Assembly (NCBI RefSeq): GCF_006386545.1
Contig: NZ_SWAR01000020.1
Span: 44,916 to 108,915, forward strand
DNA: 64,000 nucleotides
Direction: 5' to 3'
DNA from: Methylibium rhizosphaerae
GTDB taxonomy: Bacteria > Pseudomonadota > Gammaproteobacteria > Burkholderiales > Burkholderiaceae_C
Part shown: positions 53,939 to 62,828 of the stretch, one piece after another
Layout of the letters: the number at the start of each line of letters is the position of its first letter
Position numbering within the stretch: position 1 is the first letter of the stretch
Notes under the pieces: model-generated
Database searches by the model: none
The model's input: the letters and a program-made list of their open reading frames with translations, nothing else
Told to the model about the DNA's origin: nothing
Made by a program: the position numbers and the translations under genes

Positions 53939-54130
53939 ATGGACGCTTTTGCCAAGCAGCCGCAGTACCAGGAATCCAAGATCGAGGACGAGCCCATCCT
54001 CGGGCCCGTGCTGATGCTGCCCGACGGGCGCATCCAGCCGCTCACGTGGTTCGAACGCCTGCTGGTGAGGCTGCACCTCACCGATGCCAGGCACCTCGAG
54101 ATGCGCTACCTGAAGGCGGCCGCCTCCTGA
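53939..54130 (+). CDS. Small hypothetical protein (63 aa)
   Basis: A 63-residue acidic-to-basic protein (MDAFAKQPQYQESKIEDEP start; LTWFERLLVRLHLTDARHLE mid) with a predicted amphipathic helix and no signal peptide. AAGGAGAACGGGA in front supports translation. It seems coupled to the AlkD-like gene, whose start overlaps its stop region. No family is recognised. Confidence 0.65.
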   Translation: MDAFAKQPQYQESKIEDEPILGPVLMLPDGRIQPLTWFERLLVRLHLTDARHLEMRYLKAAAS

Positions 54131-54864
54131 GCCGCGCCAGCACCTCCACCGAAGAGCCGCTGCAGGCCACCCTCGCGTGGCTCGGGCAGCATGCGAAACG
54201 CGCCACCCTCGAAGGCCTGGCGCGTTTTGCCATCCCCTCGGACAAGGCCTTCGGCGTGTCGGTGGCCGACCTGCGCCAGCTGGCCAGGCAGATCGGCCCG
54301 AACCACGATCTCGCCGCGGCACTGTGGGACACCGACCGCTACGAAGCCCGGTTGCTGGCCACCTTCATCGACGAGCCGGCGCGTGTGAGCGCCACCCAGA
54401 TGGACCGCTGGTGCAAGGACTTCGACAGCTGGGCGCTGTGCGACACCGCCTGCTTCGCCCTGTTCGACCGCACCGCCCATGCGTGGAGCAAGGTGGCGCC
54501 ATGGGCCGCGCGCCAGCCTGAATTCGAGAAACGTGCCGGTTTCGCGCTGCTGTGGGCCCTGGCGGTGCACGACAAGGCCTGCGCCGATGGCCCGTTCCTG
54601 CAGGGGCTGCAACTCATCGAAGCCTCGGCCGAAGACGAGCGCAACTTCGTCAGGAAGGCGGTGAACATGGCGCTGCGGGCCATCGGCAAACGCAACCCGG
54701 CGCTCCATGCCGCTGCCACCGAAGTGGCGCACAGGCTGGCTGCATCGCAGGACCGGACCGCGCGCTGGGTCGGGAAGGACGCGCTGCGTGAACTCACCAG
54801 TGCCAGGGTGACCGAGCGGGTGGCGACACCTCGCCGGCGCCCGCGCGCCGCTCCAGCACCCTGA
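54127..54864 (+). CDS. AlkD-like DNA alkylation repair protein
   Basis: A HEAT-like repeat DNA glycosylase of the AlkC/AlkD superfamily: FAIPSDKAFGVSVADLRQLA, the strong block YEARLLATFIDEP, WCKDFDSWALCDTACFALFDR, and ERNFVRKAVNMALRAIG and RWVGKDALRELTS. These enzymes excise N3- and N7-alkylpurines. The start is uncertain: the CTG at 54127 overlaps the stop of the 63-residue gene (CTGA), and the only other near candidate is a GTG at 54046 inside that gene. The tail overlaps the convergent DUF3563 gene by 71 bp. Confidence 0.8.
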   Translation: MSRASTSTEEPLQATLAWLGQHAKRATLEGLARFAIPSDKAFGVSVADLRQLARQIGPNHDLAAALWDTDRYEARLLATFIDEPARVSATQMDRWCKDFDSWALCDTACFALFDRTAHAWSKVAPWAARQPEFEKRAGFALLWALAVHDKACADGPFLQGLQLIEASAEDERNFVRKAVNMALRAIGKRNPALHAAATEVAHRLAASQDRTARWVGKDALRELTSARVTERVATPRRRPRAAPAP

Positions 54865-55033
54865 GCCGGCGCTCCAGGTCGTCCAGCCCGGTCGCGCCGG
54901 CCAGAAATTTCTCTTCCTCGCTGCGCACCATCCACCGCCAGGCGGCTGCGACGCGCTGCCGCAAACCCTTGTGCAGCGGAAGGTGCGCCGCACGAGGTGC
55001 CGATATCGAGCGTCCGAGAGGCAGGGTGTCCAT
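54794..55033 (-). CDS. DUF3563 family protein
   Basis: A 79-residue protein whose core EEEKFLAGATGLDDLERRLRVLERR is the DUF3563 pattern found across Burkholderiales (small proteins of unknown role with a helix of Leu/Arg). ATG 55033 is favoured over a GTG three codons earlier. The last 24 codons run antisense through the end of the AlkD-like gene. Confidence 0.72.
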   Translation of the reverse strand: MDTLPLGRSISAPRAAHLPLHKGLRQRVAAAWRWMVRSEEEKFLAGATGLDDLERRLRVLERRAGAGEVSPPARSPWHW

Positions 55034-55140
55034 GCCGTCCACGATAGGAGCAGGGCGGCGGTGCGCACAGGCACAGGCGGCGGGTCTGGTGCAGGTGCTG
55101 TATCAGCCGCAGCAGGTGCACAGCTGCCGGAACGGCCGCC

Positions 55141-56034
55141 CTACTGCCACAGCCGGTAGGCCCAGAACGCCTCGTCCTCGGCGATGCGCCGGCGCAGGTC
55201 CTCGGGCGAGAAGCCGGTGATGCGCCGGGTGGCGCGCACCAGGTGCGACTGGTCTGCGTAGCCGCTCTGGGCGGCCACGTCGGCCCAGCTGAGGCGGCCG
55301 TCGCCTTCGGCTGCCAGCGCCTCGAAAAACGCCCGCTCGGCACGCCCGACCCCCAGCAGCTCCCGCATCGGCTGCCCGGCCCACTGCTTGATGCGCCGCT
55401 CCACCTGCCGCAGGCTGCGGCCCGAGGCCGACAGGGCTGCACGCTGCGCCAGGCCGCGGGCCCAGTCGAGATATCGGTGCCCGTCGAGCGCGAGCCGGGG
55501 GCGCTCTGCCTGCCACAGCGGGTCGATGAAGTCCTGCATCAGCTGCACCCGGGCATCGTCGTCGCGCACCGCCAGGACGGCTTCGCACAGGCCCACCCAA
55601 GGCGCCGGCAGCACGTCGCGCACGTCCACCAGCCGGTCGAGGTGTGCCTCGGGGTCCACGCCGGTGAGCTGGCGCACGGCATCGGGCAGCAGCATCAGCA
55701 TCATCCCGTGCACCGGCCCCGGGTTCCAGGATGCGCTCGGGCGGGTGAACGGCCCGCCGAAGGCGATGCGCATGGGCAGCGCACGGCGGGTGCTGCCCGG
55801 CGTGACCGCCGAGCCGCTGTCATCGAGCATTTCGCTGCAGCCTTCAAACCACCAGCTGATGCTGCACAGCGGCGACGCCGGAAAGTGATTGAAGCGCTGC
55901 GCGTCGTCGAGGTTCACCCCCAACGTGTTGCGGCTCAGCACCGCCCGCACGCAGGACGCCAGCGACAGGCGCGGATGCCACAGGCGGTTCACCGCGAGTG
56001 AGACGGGGGCGGCGGACGGCGGCATGGGCGACAT
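55141..56034 (-). CDS. AraC family regulator
   Basis: A 297-residue protein. The N-terminal about 180 residues are an unassigned sensing domain (RFNHFPASPLCSISWWFEGC); the C-terminal part has an AraC helix-turn-helix pair (SWADVAAQSGYADQSHLVRATRRITGF, second repeat strong). It is divergent from the cytochrome P450 gene with 76 bp between starts, suggesting it controls that gene. ATG 56034 is used; MPPSAAP at 56025 is an alternative. Confidence 0.85.
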   Translation of the reverse strand: MSPMPPSAAPVSLAVNRLWHPRLSLASCVRAVLSRNTLGVNLDDAQRFNHFPASPLCSISWWFEGCSEMLDDSGSAVTPGSTRRALPMRIAFGGPFTRPSASWNPGPVHGMMLMLLPDAVRQLTGVDPEAHLDRLVDVRDVLPAPWVGLCEAVLAVRDDDARVQLMQDFIDPLWQAERPRLALDGHRYLDWARGLAQRAALSASGRSLRQVERRIKQWAGQPMRELLGVGRAERAFFEALAAEGDGRLSWADVAAQSGYADQSHLVRATRRITGFSPEDLRRRIAEDEAFWAYRLWQ

Positions 56035-56110
56035 GGGCGGCAGTGTAGACAGGCCGCGATGTCGGAATCGTTCAAGAACGGCGCCGCGCGGCAGCGCAAC
56101 ATGCGGCTTC

Positions 56111-57538
56111 ATGAACACCACGACCGACGACCGACCCGCCTCGACCACCCCGCCGCAAACGCCGCCCGGCCCGAGCCGCCGCTGGTGGGGCCTGCCCCTG
56201 CTGCGCGCCATGCGACGCGACTACCTCGGCTTCACCAGCGGCCTGCAGCGCCAGTACGGCGACGTGACCTTCATGCGGCTGGGCAACGAGCGCGCCATCG
56301 ACCTGTTCGACCCGGAGCTGGTGCGCCGCCTGCTGGTGGACCATGCGCCGCATCTGGTGCGCTGGGAACGCGGCATGGACATCTTCGAGCAGGTGTTCGG
56401 CCAGAGCGTGCTGGTCACCGAAGGTGCGGTGTGGCAGCGGCAGCGGCGCATGCTGCAGCCGGCGTTTTCGCCGCGCCGCGTGGCCGGCTACGCCGCGCTG
56501 ATGCTCGACGCGGCACGCTCGGCGCTCGACGCCGCGGTGCCGGCCGGCGAGCAGGAGGCCCTCGTGTCGATGGACACGCTGTTCTCGCAACTGGCGATGG
56601 ACGTGATTCTGCGCACCCTGTTCAGCACGCGCGCCGACGGCGACGTGAACGCCGCCGCCGAGGCCACCCAGACGCTGTCGGCCACCGCGATGCGCGAGAT
56701 GTTCTGGCCGGTGACGCTGCCCGACTGGCTGCCGCTGCCCGGCAAGGCGGCCAAGCGGCGCGCCCTGCACAGCCTGCGCGAACTGGTCGGCCGGCACATC
56801 CGCGCACGCCGCGCCGCTGGCGCCGAAGGCCCGCGGGACGACCTGCTCGCCATGCTGCTGGGCCTGCGCGACGAGGCCACCGGTGAGGCGCTCTCGCAGG
56901 CCGAGGTGTTCGACCAGTGCATGGTCAGCTTCCAGGCCGGCCATGAAACCAGCGCCACCGCGCTGCTGTGGTGGAGCCGGCTGCTGGCTGAACATCCGCA
57001 GGCTGCGGCACGCGCGCAGGCCGAGGTCGATGCCGTGCTCGGCCAGCGCGCCCCCGGCCCGGACGACCTGTCCTCGCTGCCCTGGCTCACCGCCACGCTC
57101 AAGGAAGCGATGCGGCTGTACCCGCCGATCGCGGCGCTGATGACACGCCGCACCACGCAGGACATCGAGCTCGGCGGCTGGTCCATCCGGCGGGGCACCA
57201 TGCTGCGCATTACGCCGTGGGTGCTGCAGCGCGATCCACGCGTGTACGACCGGCCGGGCGACTTCGTGCCCGAACGCTTCCTGCCCGATGCCGTGCCGGC
57301 GCTGCCCCGCGGCGCCTGGATGCCCTTCGGCACCGGCCCGCGGGTGTGCATCGGCCAGCACTTCGCCATGCTCGAGATGACGCTGGTGGCCGCCCTGCTG
57401 CTGCAGCGCTACAGCCTCGTGCTGCCGGCGGGAAGTCCGCCGCCGAAGCCGGTGCTCAACGTGACGCTGCGGCCGCAGGGCGGCGTGCACCTGCGGCTGG
57501 TGCGCCGAGGCGCCGCAGCAGCGGCTCGATCGCGCTGA
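56111..57538 (+). CDS. Cytochrome P450
   Basis: A 475-residue soluble P450. I-helix AGHETSATALLWW (Thr for oxygen activation), K-helix EAMRLYPP with ExxR, PERFLPD and the haem loop FGTGPRVCIGQHFAML with Cys413. This wording (CYP4/CYP102-like class, ALLWWSRLLAEHPQ) is typical of bacterial P450s that hydroxylate fatty acids or terpenoids. No redox partner gene is adjacent. Its last 83 bp are antisense to the arginase-like gene. Confidence 0.92.
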   Translation: MNTTTDDRPASTTPPQTPPGPSRRWWGLPLLRAMRRDYLGFTSGLQRQYGDVTFMRLGNERAIDLFDPELVRRLLVDHAPHLVRWERGMDIFEQVFGQSVLVTEGAVWQRQRRMLQPAFSPRRVAGYAALMLDAARSALDAAVPAGEQEALVSMDTLFSQLAMDVILRTLFSTRADGDVNAAAEATQTLSATAMREMFWPVTLPDWLPLPGKAAKRRALHSLRELVGRHIRARRAAGAEGPRDDLLAMLLGLRDEATGEALSQAEVFDQCMVSFQAGHETSATALLWWSRLLAEHPQAAARAQAEVDAVLGQRAPGPDDLSSLPWLTATLKEAMRLYPPIAALMTRRTTQDIELGGWSIRRGTMLRITPWVLQRDPRVYDRPGDFVPERFLPDAVPALPRGAWMPFGTGPRVCIGQHFAMLEMTLVAALLLQRYSLVLPAGSPPPKPVLNVTLRPQGGVHLRLVRRGAAAAARSR

Positions 57539-58322
57539 CGAGCGGCGCGGGCGACACCTCGCGCCCCTCCTCGCCAGGCCAGCAAGCTTCGAATTCGGCG
57601 AGTTCCAGCCCCACCACCTCGCGTTCGGCCAGCGCGGCGCAGGCGGCGCGCAGGTCGTCGAACGACAGGCCGCCGCCGACCTGGAATTCGGTGGGCAGCA
57701 GGCCGGCATCGAGCACGTCGCAGTCGAGGTGCACGTACACCGGCCGCGTGCCCACCGCCTGCGCCAGCCGGCCGGGCAGGCCCGGGCCGGGCGCCACATG
57801 CCGCAGCGCCCCCGCATCGATGAGCGCCTGCTCGGCCGGATCGATGTCGCGCGAGCCCACCAGCACCACGCTGGCGAGCGGCATGCCGGCGCCCAGGCCG
57901 CTGTCCCAGGCACCGCTCGCGCCGGTGAGCACGAGGCCGCCGAGGTAGCCGGTGGCGGAGGTGTCGGGCGTGTTGGCATCGGCATGCGCATCGAACCACA
58001 CCACGCAGGCATCGGGGCGCCCGCGCGCCACCTGGGGCAGCGTTGCAAGGCTGCTGGCGCAACGGTTCAGCACCGTCAGCACCGGCTTGCCAGCCTCGAG
58101 CTGCGTGCCCAGATGTGCCGCCAGCACCTGCAGCACCGGCCGCGCCGCGTCGAGCTCCTCCCGCCAAGCCAGCCCGAGCGGCGGCAGCGGCGTGCCGATG
58201 CGTGCCGGCGCGATGCCCAGGCGATCGGCCAGCGCTGCACCGAGCAGGCGGGCACCCGCCATCGCACGCGGGTTGCGGTCGGCGGTGCGGCCTTCGAAGA
58301 CGGTGAGCGAGAGGTCCGGCAT
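57456..58322 (-). CDS. Arginase/agmatinase family protein with altered metal site
   Basis: A 288-residue ureohydrolase-fold protein. DAHAD (111-115) and DCD (200-202) keep four of the usual Mn-ligand acids plus a His. The GGDHS segment that gives the first bridging His in arginases is replaced by LTVLNRCASS (about 83-91), so one metal is likely lost or held by Cys88. Members of the family act on arginine, agmatine, formiminoglutamate and guanidine; this one may have another role. It overlaps the end of the P450 gene by 83 bp. Confidence 0.8.
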   Translation of the reverse strand: MPDLSLTVFEGRTADRNPRAMAGARLLGAALADRLGIAPARIGTPLPPLGLAWREELDAARPVLQVLAAHLGTQLEAGKPVLTVLNRCASSLATLPQVARGRPDACVVWFDAHADANTPDTSATGYLGGLVLTGASGAWDSGLGAGMPLASVVLVGSRDIDPAEQALIDAGALRHVAPGPGLPGRLAQAVGTRPVYVHLDCDVLDAGLLPTEFQVGGGLSFDDLRAACAALAEREVVGLELAEFEACWPGEEGREVSPAPLVSAIEPLLRRLGAPAAGARRPAAAASR

Positions 58323-58400
58323 CGGCGCATTGTGGCGCCGCCCGGTCGCCTGACAGCTCGGCGCCGCCGGACAGGCGCAGTCGTTGCCGGGTCGTCGGGT

Positions 58401-59006
58401 TCATTGCTTCAGCCCGGCATCAGCCCGCAAGGCGACGCGTTTGAACAGCTCCGGATAGTCGATCACGAAACCGTCTCCATCGACCGGCAACAAGGCCTTG
58501 AAGCCGGTTCCGTCCAGGCTTTCGAAAAGGTACAGACGATCCTCCAGCCGGGTATAGGCCTGGGCCTTCGCTTCGACCGTGAGATCGGGGGCAGACATCC
58601 ATGCCATCCGAAACTCCCGACGCTCCCCGATCCGGAGGTGGCTTCTCCAGATGGGAAAGCTGTTTGTCAGAGGCGTGGGCCAGATGTCAATGTCGACGCA
58701 GCCATCGAGAGGGTCCAGGTGCTCACCAGCCCTGCCCAGCCAGCGGCCGGCGTCATCGATGCTCAGCGACAACGACCGGGCTTGCGATCCCTTGCGCGCG
58801 CTCAGCTCGGCTCGGCGAAGCACGCAGGCCGGCTCGTCCCAGTGCAACCGGTAGGTCAGGCGGAACGGAACGCCGTCTTCATCGACGGCAACGAGGGAGC
58901 TGTCAGCCGCTCCCGCCGCGACAAGCACGTGCTCCAGGCCGATTCCGGGGAAGTTGGAGTTCCACGTGGGCACCCAGCAGAGGTTTCGAGGGGCATGGTG
59001 TCGCAT
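58401..59006 (-). CDS. Putative glycolipid-binding (DUF1089) protein
   Basis: A 201-residue soluble protein matching the putative glycolipid-binding family: GLEHVLV, FRLTYRLHWDEPACVLRRAEL, the anchor DGCVDIDIWPTPLTNSFPIWR, and a C-terminal FVIDYPELFKRVA. The family has a hot-dog-like beta sheet known from a Pseudomonas structure; its activity is unproven. The gene is isolated between the arginase-like gene (78 bp) and garD. Third-base GC looks lower than in neighbours by eye. A 264-bp gap follows toward garD, with nothing seen in it. Confidence 0.75.
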   Translation of the reverse strand: MRHHAPRNLCWVPTWNSNFPGIGLEHVLVAAGAADSSLVAVDEDGVPFRLTYRLHWDEPACVLRRAELSARKGSQARSLSLSIDDAGRWLGRAGEHLDPLDGCVDIDIWPTPLTNSFPIWRSHLRIGERREFRMAWMSAPDLTVEAKAQAYTRLEDRLYLFESLDGTGFKALLPVDGDGFVIDYPELFKRVALRADAGLKQ

Positions 59007-59270
59007 GGCAGAAATGACGGTCGTTGATGCGGGATGAAGTGCGTGTCCCCCTCGCCGGTGCGATCGACGACAGTGGCTCCACCACTTCACACCGCGCGCC
59101 AGCCCTCCATCAAGCGGTTCGACGGCAGCGTCTCGTCCGGCAACTTGCGTACCGTCTCGATTCTCGATGCCCGCCACCGGCGGGCCCTTCGGGTGCTTCG
59201 GTGAGTCGCCCAGCAAGACCCTGCGCGGCGGCCGGATCGGCCCGCTGAAGCCCCGGGGGTCTTTCCGGCG

Positions 59271-60872
59271 TCAGGTCACCGGCGCCGGGTTGAACAGCAC
59301 CAGCGCGTTGTGCAGCTTCCAATGCTCGGCCCAGGTCTTCCTGCGGCCGCTGGCCACGTCCAGCATCAGGCGGAAGAGTTCCCAGCCAACGTCCTCGATG
59401 CTCGCCTGCCCGTCGGCAATGCGCCCGGCGTTCACGTCCATCAGGTCATGCCAGCGGCGCGCCAGGTCGCTGCGGGTGGCCACCTTGATGACGGGCACGG
59501 CCGCCAGGCCGTAAGGGGTGCCGCGGCCCGTGGTGAACACGTGCAGGTTCATGCCGGCCGCGAGCTGCAGCGTGCCGCAGATGAAGTCGCTCGCCGGCGT
59601 GGCCGCATACACGAGCCCCCTCTCGATGCCGCGGTCGCGCAGCTTCTCTCCCGGCGACAGCACGCCCGAGATCGGCGCGCTGCCGCTCTTCACGATGGAA
59701 CCCATGGCCTTCTCGACGATGTTCGACAGGCCGCCCTTCTTGTTGCCCGGCGTGGTGTTGGCGCTGCGGTCGACCCGGCCCTTGTCGAGGTAGGCGTCGT
59801 ACCAGGCCATCTCGCGGATCATCGCGTCGGCCACTTCCGGGCTGGTGGCGCGCGAGGTGAGCTGGTCGATGCCGTCGCGCACCTCGGTCACCTCGCTGAA
59901 CATCACGGTGGCGCCGGCGCGCACCAGCAGATCGGTGCAGAAGCCAACCGCGGGATTGGCCGTCACGCCGCTGAAGGCGTCGCTGCCGCCGCACTGCACG
60001 CCCACCACCAGTTCGCTCGCCGGCACGGTTTCGCGCCGCCTGGCATTGAGCCGCTCGAGGTGCTCTTCGGCCGTGCTCATGATCGAGTCGATCATCGACA
60101 TGAAGCCGACGTGCGCATCGTCCTGCAGGCACACCACGTCGAGCCCGGCGGCCTCGGTGGCGCCGACGTCGGCGACGTTGCGCTCGTCCACGATGGCAAA
60201 CGAGCCCGGCGGCAGCAGGCGCTCCGGCTGCAGCTTCTCGCAGCCCAGGCTCACCACCATCACCTCGTTGCCGAAGTTCGGGTTCATCGAGATGTTGCGC
60301 AGGGTGCGGATCGGCACGATGGCATCGGGCGCGTCGATGGCCACGCCGCAGCCGTAGGTGTGCTCCAGCCCGACCACGTCATCCACGTGGGGGAAACGGG
60401 GCAGCAGCTCTTCCTTGATGCGCCTGACCGCGAACTCCACGACGCCCGACACGCACTGCACCGTGGTCGTGATGGCCAGGATGTTGCGCGTGCCCACCGA
60501 GCCATCGGCGTTGCGGTAGCCCTCGAAGGTGTAGCCCTCCAGCGGCGGCAGCGAGGGCGGCTTCACATTGGCGATGGGCAGGCCGTCGAGCGAGCGGGCC
60601 GCGGGCATCTCGAGCAGGCGCTCGTGTACCCAGCTGCCCTTCGGGATGTCGCGTGCCGCACGGCCGATGACCACGTTGTAGCGCCGCACCGCCTCGCCGG
60701 CCGCGATGTCGACGAGCGCCACCTTGTGCCCTTGCGGCACCTTGTCCACCAGCACCAGGCCCGACGGGAACCTCGTGCCCGCCGGCAGGCCGCCGTCGTT
60801 GGCCACGATGGCCACGTTGTCGGCCTCGTGCATGGTGATGTGGAGCGGATCACGCAGGTCAGGGTCGGCCAT
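59271..60872 (-). CDS. garD: Galactarate dehydratase (UxaA/GarD family)
   Basis: A 533-residue altronate/galactarate dehydratase. The SAF-like N-domain ([16 protein letters not shown]) is followed by a long catalytic region: [63 protein letters not shown] and the late [20 protein letters not shown]. It takes galactarate to 5-keto-4-deoxyglucarate with an iron site. It is divergent from a LacI gene; a perfect palindrome lies 26 bp upstream of its ATG. Near the right edge a hydroxyacid dehydrogenase may serve later steps. Confidence 0.92.
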   Translation of the reverse strand: MADPDLRDPLHITMHEADNVAIVANDGGLPAGTRFPSGLVLVDKVPQGHKVALVDIAAGEAVRRYNVVIGRAARDIPKGSWVHERLLEMPAARSLDGLPIANVKPPSLPPLEGYTFEGYRNADGSVGTRNILAITTTVQCVSGVVEFAVRRIKEELLPRFPHVDDVVGLEHTYGCGVAIDAPDAIVPIRTLRNISMNPNFGNEVMVVSLGCEKLQPERLLPPGSFAIVDERNVADVGATEAAGLDVVCLQDDAHVGFMSMIDSIMSTAEEHLERLNARRRETVPASELVVGVQCGGSDAFSGVTANPAVGFCTDLLVRAGATVMFSEVTEVRDGIDQLTSRATSPEVADAMIREMAWYDAYLDKGRVDRSANTTPGNKKGGLSNIVEKAMGSIVKSGSAPISGVLSPGEKLRDRGIERGLVYAATPASDFICGTLQLAAGMNLHVFTTGRGTPYGLAAVPVIKVATRSDLARRWHDLMDVNAGRIADGQASIEDVGWELFRLMLDVASGRRKTWAEHWKLHNALVLFNPAPVT

Positions 60873-60897
60873 GACTGTTCCGTAGGTTGGGTGAGGC

Positions 60898-60911
60898 TGA
60901 CAACGTTGTCA
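60898..60911. promoter_or_regulatory. LacI-type operator 1 (garD side)
   Basis: TGACAACGTTGTCA, a perfect 14-bp palindrome with the central CG typical of LacI-family sites, 26 bp upstream of the garD ATG. Its centre is 68 bp from that of operator 2. Regulation by the adjacent LacI protein is inferred. Confidence 0.72.
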
Positions 60912-60963
60912 TTCTCGAATCAAATGAAGTAGCGTTCCTGGACTCATCCGGTTTGCCAAGCCG

Positions 60964-60981
60964 GATGATAACGTTATCATC
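60964..60981. promoter_or_regulatory. LacI-type operator 2 (lacI side)
   Basis: GATGATAACGTTATCATC, a perfect 18-bp palindrome sharing the AACGTT core with operator 1, 71 bp upstream of the regulator ATG. Two operators with the same core could permit looping or separate control of the two divergent genes. Confidence 0.75.
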
Positions 60982-61052
60982 GTCGCCAGCAGGAGGCGCC
61001 CTTCCCGCTGTCGGACAATCCGCAGCCCTGCCCGCCTGCCGCACCGCCAGCC

Positions 61053-62054
61053 ATGCCACCCGCGAACCGCACCAAGTCGATCACGCTGCACGACGTCGCC
61101 AAGGCGGCCGGCGTGTCGCTCATCACGGCGTCGCGGGCGCTGGCCAACCCGGAGGTGGTGTCCAAGGCCACCATCGAGCGGGTGCGCCAGGCCGTCGAAG
61201 ACACCGGCTACATCCCGAACTTCCTGGCGGGCGGCCTCAAGTCCCGGCGCAGCATGGCGGTGGCCGCGTTGGTGCCGGTGATCTCGGTGCCGCAGTTCCT
61301 GCCCACGGTGCAGGCGCTCACCGAAGAACTCGACCGTGCGGGCTACCAGCTCATCCTCGGCCAGACGGGCTACGACCACGCCCGCGAGGCGGCCCTGATC
61401 GACACCATGGTCGGCCGGCGGGTCGACGGCATCGTGGTCGCCGGCCTGCTGCACACCGCCACCCAGACCGACCGGCTGCGCAAGCTCGGCATCCCGGTGG
61501 TCGAGACCTGGGACCTCTGCGACCGGCCGGTGGACATGGTGGTGGGCTTTTCGCACCTGAAGGTGGGCGCCGCGGTGGCGGGCTACTTCATGGGCAAGGG
61601 TTTCAGGCGGGTGGCTATTGCCACGGCAAACGACCAGCGCGCCGTCGTCCGGCGTGAAGGCTTCCTGTCGGTGGTGGGCCACGACGTGCCCACTGCGGTC
61701 GTGCCCGCGCCCAGCAACCTCGCGCTCGGCCGCCGCGCCTGCGCCGAGCTGCTGGCGAAGGACCCGGAGGTCGATGCGATCTTCTGCAGCTCCGACGGGC
61801 TGGCGCAGGGCGTGCTCACCGAAGCCCGCGCCCGCGGGTTGCGGGTGCCGCAGGACCTGGCGGTGTGCGGCTTCGGCGACGCCGACTTCGCCGCCCACCT
61901 GGAGCCCGCGCTCACCACGGTGCAGGTGGACGGCGCCCTGATCGGCCGGCGTTCGGCCGAGCTCATCGTGCAGCGCTGCCGCGGCGAAACCACCGGCGAG
62001 CGGGTGCTCGACGTCGGCTTTCACATCGTCGAGCGGGCGTCCACCGCCGGCTGA
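61053..62054 (+). CDS. LacI family regulator (GntR/GguR-like)
   Basis: A 333-residue repressor: HTH (ITLHDVAKAAGVSLITASRAL, hinge YIPNFLAGGLKSRRS) and a sugar-binding-like core (VPVISVPQFLP, VDGIVVAGLLHT, VDAIFCSSDGLAQGVL). The HTH wording is that of the gluconate GntR branch, whose sites contain ATAACGTTAT-like cores as seen upstream. Likely effector: an aldarate, or a breakdown product, given the divergent garD. Confidence 0.9.
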   Translation: MPPANRTKSITLHDVAKAAGVSLITASRALANPEVVSKATIERVRQAVEDTGYIPNFLAGGLKSRRSMAVAALVPVISVPQFLPTVQALTEELDRAGYQLILGQTGYDHAREAALIDTMVGRRVDGIVVAGLLHTATQTDRLRKLGIPVVETWDLCDRPVDMVVGFSHLKVGAAVAGYFMGKGFRRVAIATANDQRAVVRREGFLSVVGHDVPTAVVPAPSNLALGRRACAELLAKDPEVDAIFCSSDGLAQGVLTEARARGLRVPQDLAVCGFGDADFAAHLEPALTTVQVDGALIGRRSAELIVQRCRGETTGERVLDVGFHIVERASTAG

Positions 62055-62061
62055 GGCTTCC

Positions 62062-62118
62062 TGCACGGCGCGTTGTTGCCAGCCGTGCACAACAAGGGCA
62101 TCCCCCGCTACGGGGATG
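62062..62118 (+). terminator. Two hairpins downstream of the LacI gene
   Basis: TGCACGGC (62062-62069) pairs with GCCGTGCA (62082-62089) over a 12-nt loop, and CATCCCC (62099-62105) pairs with GGGGATG (62112-62118) over a 6-nt loop. They start 8 bp after the lacI stop. No T-tract follows either. Confidence 0.45.
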
Positions 62119-62183
62119 TGAGGCGGCCCCCGACAGTGCCGATACTTCGCACCTTGCCGACACCGCTCCGTCTTTTCGCCGCC

Positions 62184-62828
62184 ATGACCACCGTACGCGC
62201 GCCACGCCACATCGCACCCCCTGGGATGCTGGCATCCCTGCTGCTGCTCGCCGCCGGCCTGCTCGGCGCTGGGCCTGCCGATGCGCAGAGCGCAAGCTGC
62301 GAACAGTTCAAGGAGACGCTCGCCGCGCGCATCCGCGTGCCCGGCTTCACGCTGGAATCGGTGCCGGCCTCCACGAAGACGCCGGCGGGCGCCAAGGTGG
62401 TGGGCACCTGCGAGGGTGGGGCCTACAAGGTTCTGCTGCGCAGGGGCGCTGCGGCCGAGGAGGCGTCCGCCAGCGCCCCCGATGAAGTCGCGGCCGCCAC
62501 AGCCACACCGCCGCCCAGGCCGACGCCGGCGGCAACGCCCACACCGGCGCCCTCCCCGACCGCGATGCCCACGCCGGCAGCCACGCCCGCACCGACGGCC
62601 ACGCCGGCTCCAGCGGCGACCCCGCCGCCGGAGCCCCCCGCGGCCGTGGCCCAGACGGTCGCCGACGGCATGTCGTGGACGGATCTCGTCCTCGAATTCC
62701 TGGCTCGCTACTGGCCCTGGGTGCTGACCCTTGCCGGCCTGCCCCTGCTCATCTGGCTGGCCGCATGGATCACGCATCGCCGCTACTACGACGAGGCCGG
62801 CCTGCCGCGCGGGCCGCGGCTTAACTAG
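62184..62828 (+). CDS. DUF1161-like secreted protein with Pro/Ala/Thr linker and C-terminal helix
   Basis: A 214-residue protein: signal peptide (LASLLLLAAGLLGAGPADAQS), a short DUF1161-like domain with the marks SCEQFKETLAARI and GAKVVGTCEGGAYKVLLRR, a roughly 70-residue Ala/Pro/Thr repeat linker (PTPAATPTPAPS style), and a transmembrane helix near the end (WPWVLTLAGLPLLIWLAAW). It is likely anchored in the inner membrane with the domain outside. ATG 62184 or an in-frame ATG at about 62226 may be used. Function unknown. Confidence 0.7.
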   Translation: MTTVRAPRHIAPPGMLASLLLLAAGLLGAGPADAQSASCEQFKETLAARIRVPGFTLESVPASTKTPAGAKVVGTCEGGAYKVLLRRGAAAEEASASAPDEVAAATATPPPRPTPAATPTPAPSPTAMPTPAATPAPTATPAPAATPPPEPPAAVAQTVADGMSWTDLVLEFLARYWPWVLTLAGLPLLIWLAAWITHRRYYDEAGLPRGPRLN

